A stretch of 64,000 bases of DNA from Aquatica leii (lineage: Eukaryota > Arthropoda > Insecta > Coleoptera > Lampyridae), in the NCBI GenBank assembly GCA_035610365.1, contig CM069433.1, forward strand, positions 53,558,487 through 53,622,486, given 5' to 3'. Shown piece after piece: positions 22,840 to 32,472 of this stretch (positions are counted from its first letter, which is position 1; the number at the start of each line of letters is the position of its first letter). The notes under the pieces were generated by a model. The model was not told where the DNA came from. It was given only the letters and a program-made list of their open reading frames with translations, and made no database searches. The position numbers were made by a program, and so were the translations under genes.

Positions 22840-25131
22840 TTTGGACGTAGAAGGTTGTATTTTATGTTTAAGGCAAAGTAAAAAACAAGTGTAGAAGTTG
22901 GAGAAGTTAGTGAGAAAAATAACTGGAGTTAATAGTATTAGTAAGAGGGCAGAAGGAGAGAGAAAAGGGTGTTCCTCTGTTACCCAAAAAAAAGAATAAA
23001 TAATTAAGTGGAAAGTGTAAAACCGTGGTGGAAAAGTATAAAACTATGACAAACAAGTTGAAGTAAAGTAATTAAACAGTACAATCAAGAAGGTCACTTA
23101 TAAAAGATCGCTTATAAAAGATAATCTCTTACAATAATAGAAATTATTACATTTAATACAAAATTAAAGCGAAACCACTACAAGTAGGACAATGTTTAAC
23201 ACAAAAAGAAAGAAAGGAAAGTACGGAGGAATAAAAGGCAGACAGAAATGAATAAAGGAGAGAGAGGAAAAAGACAGAGAACAAATAGATAGTAAAGGAA
23301 AGTAAACAATAAGATTACCGGACATTAAAAAGATGACGAAGAAAAACAAAGGAATCAGCTCAATAATAGAAACAGGAAAGAAAAAAAAACAGAAAAAATG
23401 GAAAAATAAAAGAATTAATGAAAGAAATCATAAAACAGATGGAAGAAAACATGCAATAAATAAGGCAAGAAATCAAAGAAATAAAAAGAATTACCAGAAA
23501 AGAAAAAAGCGGAAGAAAGAAAAAGAAAAACTGGAAGAAAAACTAGAAAAACTAGAGAAGATGAGGTAAAGGAACAATAATATTGTAATAAAACGGTAAA
23601 AAAGTAAGGGACTACAAAAAGAATTAGTATTGATGTTAAAGTAAAAATTAAACGATAAAGTAAAAGTTAAAAAAGTTACAGTGATAAATAAAGAGAAGGA
23701 AAGTGAGATGGTGGTGGCGGAAATAAGAGAAAAAGCAGAAGGTGTTGGCGAAGAAGAGAAAATTAAGGAACATATGAATTTACATAAATCATGACTTGAC
23801 ATGGGAAGAAAGGAAAGTACAATAAGAAATAATGAACAAAGCGGTGGAAAAAAAGCGGAGGAAAAAAAGTATGAATAAGATACAGGAAAATAAAGATAGA
23901 TGGAGAAAAAATATATGGAATAACAGAGACAGGTAGCAGAGCAGAGCAAGAAGAGAGAAAATAGGTAGTCAAAGAGAAAGAAACTAAAGTGAGAAAAAGG
24001 GGTGGCAAAAAAGAAATAACGATGACAAAATGACAAAGAAAAGGAATAATGAGTAATGGAAAGAGAAAAAACCAGAAAGAAGAATAAAGAAAAGAAAGGA
24101 AGAAGCACAGAGGGAGATGAGTGAGCTGAGAGTATTGTTTATAACGTAGCAGGAATAAAGAACAAGGAACAAGATTTTTAGGAGTACATCAGGAAACAGA
24201 ATGTAGTGGGATTACAGGAGACATGGATGGAAGAAAAAGAATGGAAATGGTAAGAAAAAGAGTTGCCGGAGAAATTTTAGTGGGTGGTGCAACATGCAGA
24301 AAGAGAGAAAAGTAAAAGAAGAGCAAAGAGGGGTATGATTTACGGGAAATTGTAGAAAGAAACATACAGTGAGGAAAAGCAAAAATAAAAATAGTACGGT
24401 TTATAACAGCAGAATGAAAATTACTAGAAAGAACATAGAAAAGATGATAGAAGAGAAGGAGGAGGGATTGATAATATTAGGAGGAACGCGAGAATAGGAA
24501 AAAAGGGGATAATACAAAAAAGAAAAGGGACGAGGAAGAGACAAACAAAGGACAAAGTGATAAATAAAGAGGGAGAAGAATTGCTAGAAATGTGCAATGA
24601 AAGGGGGTGAAAAATAATAAATGGAAACGTAGAAAAAAAAGAATATGGGAGTATACGTACATAGGAGGAAGAGAAAAATCAATAATACGTTTTTTAATGT
24701 CAAATAAAGAGGCTGGACAAAGGGTGAAAACATTTAAGGTAGAAAGTGGGAGAAATGGTGGAGACAAACCACTAACCACTGGAATTGACAATGAAAAGAA
24801 AAAAAAGAGAAGAGAGAAAATGATTAAGAGTAGAAAAGCAAAAAAAAGTAGTAACAAAGTGGGAAGAAGGAGATGGAGATAAAATAAATGAAGACAAAGT
24901 AATAAGGCAACAAAAAAAGTAAAAACAGGAAAGGTGGCAGGAGAAGATGGAATACAAGGCAAAAAGTGGATATACGGGATAGAAAATGTAGCAAAAAGGA
25001 TGACAAAAATAATAAATAAAATATGGAAAAGGAATGACTGCCGGAAAGATGGAGACAGGAAATAATATTCCCGATACACAAAAAAGGAAACAGAAAGGCA
25101 GTGAAGAATTACAGAGCGGTGACATTATTAA
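22840..25131 (+). pseudogene. LINE (non-LTR retrotransposon), 5' part: endonuclease and start of RT
   Basis: Decayed reading frames on the plus strand give, in order, a lysine-rich region (23333-23569), an APE-type endonuclease start (YNVAGIKNKEQDF, then VVGLQETWMEE near 24130-24230), an LIILGG segment where GDFN is expected (near 24465), and YIGGREKSII with GGDKPL near 24660-24770. The RT start follows (KTGKVAGEDGIQ, IENVAKRMTKIINKIW near 24915-25030). Many stops and frameshifts break it. The sense strand is extremely purine-rich. The RT is interrupted at TTAA (25128-25131) by a piggyBac-like element and resumes at 27945. The copy at 61400-63640 belongs to the same family. Confidence 0.72.
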
Positions 25132-25426
25132 CCCTACAGTACCCGCAAGAAATTCTAAAACATTAGTACCCGTATCGGTCTCACAGACCAACAACATTCG
25201 GAAGCCTCCAAAAAAATATTGTGTCATCATAAGACGCTGGAGAAGGTTAATACGATTTTTGTAATATATTTGTCAACAAATTTAACAAAATATAGTCAAA
25301 TTAATTTAATAAACAGTTAAAATCTAAATTACATTAGCAAGTATTTGAAAAAAAAAAATTTTTTTAAGAACAAAAAACTTATATCTAATGATTTTACAAT
25401 AAAAATCTTGTACAATAAAATACTAA

Positions 25427-27601
25427 TCTGAAACAGAGTTTTTGTAACAAGATTCGCAAATTACCGTTACATGCTCGAAACACATGAACTTCTTACATTT
25501 CTTGCAAAAATAACGTGTTTTTCTATTTCTCTTTGTGTCACATAAGTAACATCTGCCTTTATTCGTTTCCAAGATTTACAACTTCAGGATTTTCTCCTAA
25601 AGCACACAGTTCTTGCATATGGATTTTAAAATTTCGAGGAAGACTCTGTTCATTAGCTCTTATTTGTAAATGTGGCTTTATCATATCCATGTCAAGTTTA
25701 CGTAAAAATTCGCGTCTTAATATGGATAAATTGGTGTTATTAGAGCTATATATATATATATATATATATTAAACCGTTGATTCCAGCTACATTTAAAGTT
25801 AAATAAAACACCACCTTGGACCATCTTTGAGTATTCCTAGCGCAATTGTAATTTAGACATAGTTGGTCAACCATATTAACTCCGCCCTTTGTACTATTGT
25901 ACATTGTTATTATCTCTGGCTTAAATTCTTCACCACTTGCAGGATCAATTGAATCGTCGTGATGTAGGCTAGAAACTAACAGTACGTTCTTATCTTTTCG
26001 GAAAACGTATGAGACTATGGAGAGGTGCAATTGTCCATGAAGCCAAATATACTAGATTTCAATGGAGGTTTGACTGGTTTACTAAACTCCAATGGCAATT
26101 CTCTTTTATGATTATAAGCGACTTTCAGCTTAGACCGCGTCTTAGTTAAACACCCAGACTTATGCTTGGTCTTAATCTCTTCTTGAGAGCCAAAACAAGA
26201 AGTAGAACTTGGCCTTTGCCGTATTGTCGTTCGTGAACCCAAACAAACTGACGTTTTGCAAGACATTGCAGCTTGCATCTTCATAGTGGCAAATGTCACT
26301 GAAAGAAAAAGTCTAAATGACGAAATTTATACCAATTGCGATTAACGGACCTTATCTTTCCGTTACCGCTTGACTGACTTCGTTATTACTTGGATTAAGT
26401 GTTTGTGTCCTTTCCAAGAAGGTTGATGTTTGTCTTAGAAGATATAATACTGGTAGCCAAGCTTTGCTGAGTTTTAAACCGTCTTCTCGGTTCATATTAC
26501 ATGGATGTTTTTGCATTTCCACAACATGTTAAACATAACAACCGCGAAAGTTTAAGATTTTAAATTTTCTTTTATTCTTTCGAATTGTGCCGATAACGGT
26601 CAGTTTTTTGTGCAGCAATCTGTTGAGCAATCTAATACTTGTAAACCAATTATCTAAAGTAAAGTTCCTCCCGGTGTTATATATGGGTTCACAAAGTCTT
26701 TCAACTATCGCATCGGGACTGTTACTGTAGTTATATGGGCCTTGTGGCTGAGTACCCACATATACTTCTAAATTGCTGGTGTAGTACATTTTGGCATCTG
26801 ACATTGCAAAGATTTTAATTCCGTATTTCTTTGGCTTTGACGGAATATACTGCTGAAATCCGCATTGCTCACGGAACGCTTCGAGTTTTTCATCTATAGT
26901 AACGTATTCTGAATGATTATAACCATTTTTACAATTTTTAAGAAACTGATCAAAATATTCTCGTATAGGAGCCAATTTATCAATCTTTTTCCTTTCATTG
27001 CGCGTTTTCTTGTCATCACATCTAAGGCTGCTAAGAAAAAATCGAAATTTGTTCAAAGACATTGTCAACCGGAAAATTTCGACTCCTGACCCGTCAGTTC
27101 TCCATAGGTCTTTGGTGTTTAAATGGTTTGCTTTTAGAATACCCGCAAAGTATAATAATCCTAATAGAAGTTGTATTTTTAGTTTATTTGTGAGTTTAAC
27201 GTCACTTTTACCGACATAGTTACCGGATATTGAATTTATGAAAATAGTGGTACTACAATGAGGTCTAACATTGTATCATTGATAAAATATTTCCAAATCT
27301 CAAGTGGTTTTTGTAACAACCTTGAAGATAGTCTTGACGATGTTACACGAATGATTTTATTTTCTGGTCTGGTTCGTATATTTTTACGTAGTGCATGCTT
27401 TTCCCATTTTGTAACTTTATCTTTCCCTTTATAACACAATTCATTAGTTTCTTGTTTATGAAAGTCTTCATAGTCAGATATTTTTTGTTTAGTATCGCTG
27501 TTTGTTTCTTTCGTTTCAAGTAAATCTTCTTCGTCTGAAGACGTCTCATCATCATATAATACGTTTTTGCCATCCTCCTCTCCCATTAGGTCATTCATCA
27601 T
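25427..27601 (-). pseudogene. piggyBac-type transposase, broken
   Basis: The minus strand carries all parts of the family. The acidic N-terminus is at 27601-27240, and the lead-in (GLLYFAGILK, DGSG, MSLNKFRFFLSSLRCDD) near 27190-27010. The catalytic core has Asp in TIDEKL and TLDNWFTS (27068-26529), then GFMDN, LLVSSLHHDDSID and TKGGVNMVDQL with the third Asp (26110-25800). A C-terminal cysteine-rich finger (RCYLCDTK, CKKCKKFMCFEH, ICESCYK) lies at about 25560-25427. Defects are a frameshift near 27240-27180, a ~440 bp insertion after RKNKR, a frameshift near 26020 and a (TA)n expansion at 25748-25770 before the finger. The catalytic residues remain but the gene is dead. Confidence 0.87.
26119..26560 (-). 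mobile_element. Unclassified ~440 bp insertion inside the piggyBac transposase
   Basis: The insertion is flanked by an 8 bp direct repeat TCTTTTAT, one copy of which belongs to the transposase codons. Read on the minus strand it begins CTTAAACTTTCGCGGTTG, has a TATA-like GGTATAAAT, a pyrimidine run ending TTTCAG, and an ATG frame of about 60 codons (MKMQAAMSCK...) running into the transposase. A relative lies at 56399-56675. There the right end is the inverted form of this left end (CAACCGCGAAAGCTTAAG), so a full element probably has terminal inverted repeats. An 8 bp duplication would fit hAT or P elements, but the ends do not match those I know. Confidence 0.5.
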
Positions 27602-27940
27602 CTGTTCCAGTTGCGCCTGTTACCGCTCATAATCTCCCATGACTAAAATTGGTCAGCATAACAATAAACAATATTACTAAAAAATGCAAGAAATACTACT
27701 TAATTTTGCCAATACCAAAAATAAAAATAAAAACAACGTGAGTACCCGCTTCGGTCTGTAAAACCGAAACTATAAATAACTTTTGAACTACTGCACTTAC
27801 GAACTTTAAACTTTATACTGATCTTCAACGCCAATACGTAGAAAGGTACTAAAAGACGCGGTAAAATAACGCATGCGCATCATATGATATTGAATTATGT
27901 ATGTCGTCGGTCTCACAGACCGAGTACGGGTACTGCAGGG

Positions 27941-29345
27941 TTACACACGACATACAAATAATATGCGACAGTGCTACAAAGAATACTACAGAAGGAAATA
28001 GAGGAGAGAAGTTTGGTACTAGACGGACAAACGGGATTCAGAAAGAGAAGAAAAGTGATAGACAACATTTATATATATTGAAAGACTTAGACTAATAGAG
28101 AGCTACAAAAAACAAGGAAGGAAATGGTGGCATTGTCCGTAGATTTAAAAACCGTTTTTGACAGAATGAACAAAGAAAAACTGTTGGAATACATGGAAAA
28201 AAAATTATACATTAGATTAATAGAAAAAATTAAGAAAATTTACTAAGAAACGAGGAGCAGAGTGAAAGCGGATAGAAAGGAAAGTGAGAAATTCGTTATA
28301 AGGAGAGGGTTGAGACATAGATGCCCACTGAGCTCAAGCCTGTTTGCAGTATATACAGCGGATTTGGAGAAGACAATGACAAAACAACAGATAGAAGAGA
28401 CAGTAGTAGGGCAAGTAGAGGTGTTGTCGTTGGCGTATGCGGATGACATAGTGTTGGTGGCTAAAAAGAAAAAAGAAATGAAGGAGATGATGAAAATGCT
28501 GGAAAACTACATGAAAAAACGAAATAAAAGCAAATACGGAGAAAACAAAAATACTGATATTTAGAAAAGGAGGGGGGAAAAGAAAAAAACAAGAGTGGAA
28601 ATGGAGAGAGGAGAAAGTGTAACAAATAAAGGTACTCACATAATTAGGTTACACGATGAAGCAGAATAATAAGAAAGGGGAACACATAAAGGAAAAGTGA
28701 GGAAAGTATACAGGTTATTAGGAAGAGTGTAGAGTGTAAAAGAAAGGTTGTTTGAGGTTGATATAGAAAAAGGCTGCTGTTTGAGAAGCTAATAAAAAGT
28801 CTGGTGCTATACGGGACGAAAATATGGAGATGAAAAGAGTATAAAGAGGTCGAAGAGATACAAGAAAAATAATGGAAATGAGTATTAGAGTTAGATAGAG
28901 AAACACCTGGGTATATTATAAGAGAGGAAGTGCAGGTAGAAAAAATAAAGATAGAGACAGGAAAAAAGCTATAAAATATGAGAAAAAACCAAATGCAAAA
29001 TACTACAGGAATGTTGGAAAAAGATAAAGAGAGAAGGAGTGAAGCACGGACAGGATGGCAGAGAAGAATATTATACGGGTACGCGAGAGAAGAAGTAGAG
29101 AGATTAACGGAAGAAGGAATAGGTTTAAGAAAAGAAATAATAAGGAAAGATAGTCATAGAAAAACAAGAAAAATGGACAGAGAATAAATGCAGGGAGTTA
29201 AGAGAAGAGGTTAAGAAAGTAGAGGAAATCTTAGTAGAAAAAACGGTAAAGGAGTGGAGTGGATGGAAAAGGTATGGAGAAGGAGGAAACAGCTAAGTTG
29301 AGAAGAGGCAAAATGCAAAGAGAAAGAAATGTAAATAAATGTAAA
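27941..29345 (+). pseudogene. LINE, 3' part: RT palm and C-terminal region
   Basis: Continuation of the LINE after the piggyBac insertion. TGFRKRRKVIDNIYIL lies near 28030-28085, a weak AFD-like segment near 28150, and GLRHRCPLSSSLF then LAYADDIVLVA (the YADD catalytic motif) at 28262-28480. A C-terminal segment has LVLYGTKIW and LDRETPGYIIREEV near 28800-28940. The same C-terminal pattern occurs in the minus-strand copy at 61400-63640. Frames are broken in many places. The sense strand stays purine-rich to its end, near 29345. Confidence 0.72.
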
Positions 29346-30099
29346 AAGATATATATTAGTATCGTTGTTAAAAGTAACTTTTTTTTAAATTATTTTTACA
29401 TCTAAACTTGTGCGATTACATAAACACTAAACATAACTTTCATTTCAACAATCCGACCATTTCAGATTTTAAAAATACTTTTAAAAAAAGATAGTATCAA
29501 AAATAATATAAGTACACCCTTAAAAAAGCTTAGAGTAATTTTTATATTACTCCTCTTACGTGTAGAAAAGATTCTTATTAATTAAAATTATAAATTAGAA
29601 CAGGTTAAACGCATAGAAGAACAAAAAAGAAAATTAAAAATATAAAGACAAAAAAAATTTGTACACGTGACGATAAAACAATTGTGACAAAAAACTAAGA
29701 CAACAGTTATAAAAGTAATAACACAAACATGTAAAATAATAACAATTATTAAAACTTATTTTGGTAATCGTATGCAATAAAAAATTTTGTAAAAAATTTA
29801 AAACATGGAATACTTTAACGTTACATTTATTATACCGTTTTAAAAACGTTAAGAAAAAAACATCTTAAAAACAATTTTAAAAAAATTCAAACAGTACTAA
29901 TTAAACAAAACATAGCTGTAATTTGTAAATAAATTAAATATTTTTAGAAACTATTAGATCAAAATAGATATAACAAAAAAGGAATGAAAACAGCATTTAA
30001 AAAAGCACAAACAAGTTTTTAAGTCTTAATAAAGTCATAGCTAAAATGATAAAAAAAGCAATAAAAAATTGAAAATTAGAACAGATTGTGAGTGTTTCT

Positions 30100-30291
30100 A
30101 AAAGTACTAATAAAAACATTGCTAAAACTATAGCGAAGTTAATGTTATGTCTACCGCTAACACTGTACAAAAATATTAGAGAAAGATTGGCAACAGTATT
30201 GGGGCCGACACTAACAAAAGCACAAAGTGGTTTTTGTAAGAGAAACTTGCACATATTTACTATAAAAAATATATATAAAATAAGAAATTAA
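30100..30291 (+). pseudogene. Short non-LTR RT fragment
   Basis: One frame reads LPLTLYKNIRERLATVLG, then LTKAQSGFCKRNLHIFTIK. This matches the RT segment in which a YK-x-RL helix is followed by QSGFR-x-RS-x-D-x-IF in RTE/I-type LINEs. It is distinct from the purine-rich LINE family (TGFRK). About 60 codons remain. Confidence 0.42.
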
Positions 30292-31317
30292 AAAAATCAT
30301 TTTTTTCAAATAATTTAGCTTCCAATAATCAATAAAAGTTTTGCACAAAATTAATGTATAAAACAATTTCTAGAAAAATATTGTACGAATTACATACACA
30401 ATAAAATAAAAATATTGTTAGATCTAGAAACATACTAAAAACATGTTACGAAAATAAGAGGAAAACTATAGATCAAGCAATTAAAATAGCTTAGAAAAAG
30501 ACGATAATTGAGCTTTTGTAACTACATCTAAAGAATGGATAGAAAAGTGCAGTTGTTAAACAATGAAAAACAAGGTATTTAAAAAAAATTCTTAAAAAAA
30601 ACAGATTATAAGAAATGTGTTATAAACTGGTGCATTACGAAGGAACTAACCAATATAGTCCAGTTGTAAATGATGAAAAAGTTTTAAACTTTCAAACTTA
30701 TATATATTTTTACAAATTTTAACAACCGCTTTTAAGAAACGTTAACATTGATATTTTTTTCAATTTTGATTTACAAAATACATGTATATTATAAAGATTT
30801 AACGCAAAGTTTTTGCAGTGTACTTTTAGGAATGGAATGATATTACTTTACAGTTAGTAATGACTATTAGTCCTTCCGCTGCAAGTGCTACTAAACGAAT
30901 CCGTTTTTACGTTTATTGGGCGATTTAATTAGGTACTTATCGAAAAAAGAATTTACTTCATTTTTGTGCAGTCGTTTAAAATGACATTCTACGTGATAGC
31001 CTACTTCTTTTTTATAAATTATACTTCAGAGAATTAATTATTTACAATATTTTATTTTTATTTAAGTTTTCCTAGTTAAATTTAAATAAAAATGCTTAAA
31101 CCAAAAATTCAATTTTATAATTTTCTTGCTTGTAATATAAGATTTTTGTATAAAAGCAGTTATTTGAAAGATATATAACTTGCAAGATACTTGGTACAAA
31201 CGCAGTTATAGTTATTGCATGTAATTATAATTTTATTTTTTAAAAAATTATTAACTGTACCTATAACAATAAGATTGATAGTTGGTTGTGTATGAAAAAA
31301 ACTATTGTTTTTTGTAT

Positions 31318-31323
31318 TTTATT
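31318..31323 (-). terminator. Polyadenylation signal candidate of the SDR gene
   Basis: AATAAA on the minus strand, about 167 nt past the SDR stop codon. It is the only good match close to the stop; chance matches are frequent in AT-rich DNA. Confidence 0.4.
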
Positions 31324-31489
31324 TTTGATTAAAATGTACATTATCTGGTACTACATATTGCGATTTGAATTACAAAACGCATACAAACTAAATCAATGCA
31401 ATCGTACTTTGTACATGATAAAGCATAATCTTTAAAATTAAATGCTTAATTTACCTATTTTCAAGTCGTACTGTTAATTTTTTTCAAAT

Positions 31490-32472
31490 TTATGAATAAA
31501 TAATGTCGTAAATAGATCTTGGTAGATAGGTAGCAATGGTGGCTTGAATCTTTTCTTGTCTGCTAATTGGTGTATATCTTTGTAAAGGAAAAGTTCTTAT
31601 TACAGAGTCAGATAAAGCACGAAGTGCCGGTGATAAATCAGCGTCCTAAAAAATTTAAAATTTAAAAAAACAACAAATAATATGGTAAATAAACTAACCT
31701 TAGATTTTGTATACTTTTCTAAACTTCTTACAGCGGTTTCAAAATACTCTTCTCCGTATTCAAGTCTTTGTTCTTCCATTAACTGTTCCCACATTTCGCG
31801 AGCTTGTTCTCGTATGCCTTCTTCAGTAATCCAAGAACTTCCTGAAGAATATTCGCCTGGCGCTACAACAATAACATCAACTCCTCTTGGTTTTAATTCT
31901 TGTCTTAAACAAACAGCTTCTGTTTCTAGCGCCGCTTGCAATGCGCAATGAATCCCACGCACTGGTGACACAATTTTAGAAAGTCCAGATGTAACAAGAA
32001 CAATACGACCTTTTGCTCTTCTAACTAATGGTAACATCACTTGCATCAAACGTGTTGCTCCAATAAAATTAGTATCAGTTGCTTTTCGAATAACCTAAAA
32101 TTATTGTTTAAGTTTATAAATTAAAATTATTATAAACTTCTAACATACTTCTACGGGAATCCATTCCATTTCGCCTAAAGCTATCCAAGACGCGGCGTGT
32201 ATTACAGCCCAGAGACCATCCGCACCATCTGGTAGATGTGCAGTTGCGTATAAAGATGCTGCTAAAATTTGTGTTTCTGACGACACGTCTAATTGTAAAA
32301 TGTGAAGACGCCCTGAAGATTCTTCTTTTAATTCATTTGCAACTGGATTGTCTACTGCATTTTGAAATCCCGCAAATACAGTAAATCCTAAATCGTCTAA
32401 AACTCTTGCCAGCGCACTTCCTATTCGAGAATCACATCCGGTTATTAAAACTGCTTTTCCAACTATTGAAAC
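31490..32472 (-). CDS. Short-chain dehydrogenase/reductase-like protein, last three exons (N-terminal exon(s) not found)
   Basis: Three minus-strand exons join in frame: 32472-32149, 32094-31699 and 31645-31490 (stop TAA at 31492-31490), giving 291 residues. Introns are 54 and 53 nt, with GTATGT/GTTAGT donors and TTTTAG acceptors. The first visible exon follows a GATTTTAG acceptor and opens with the SDR dinucleotide-binding motif VLITGCDSRIG, then LQLDVSS (adenine-ring pocket) and the strand segment VIHAAS where NNAG is usual. GRIVLVTSG supplies the structural Ser strand. The active-site motif Y-x3-K is not present: the aligned segment reads G-IHCALQAALE, with His for Tyr and Gln for Lys. The C-terminus ends PRSIYDIIYS. 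It resembles insect SDRs annotated as D-beta-hydroxybutyrate dehydrogenase-like (Drosophila CG8888 type). Ordinary catalysis is doubtful. The start codon lies upstream in an exon I cannot identify. Confidence 0.88.

Larger units (their letters stand above)
25132..27940 (-). mobile_element. piggyBac-like DNA transposon nested in LINE
   Basis: The left end starts CCCTACAGTACCCG directly after TTAA (25128-25131). The right end, read on the minus strand, starts CCCTGCAGTACCCG next to TTAC (27941-27944), a TTAA target site with one base changed. TTAA targets and CCC-starting ends are diagnostic of piggyBac. Both ends also carry the palindrome-like CGGTCTCACAGACC inside. Removing the element joins the two halves of the LINE RT frame (LLT, then YKxYATVLQ), confirming insertion into the LINE. 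Confidence 0.88.
29346..31489. other. AT-rich region upstream on plus, downstream of the SDR gene
   Basis: No intact gene. A LINE RT scrap is listed separately. The 3' untranslated region of the minus-strand SDR gene occupies the right end, probably from 31489 to about 31300. Confidence 0.5.

Noticed and set aside
23491..24108. Long minus-strand open frame of about 205 codons, Phe/Ser/Leu-rich, and neighbouring frames to 25230
   Set aside because: It is the antisense shadow of the purine-rich LINE sense strand, where stop codons are rare in the complement; no domain, and the sense strand has recognisable endonuclease/RT motifs.
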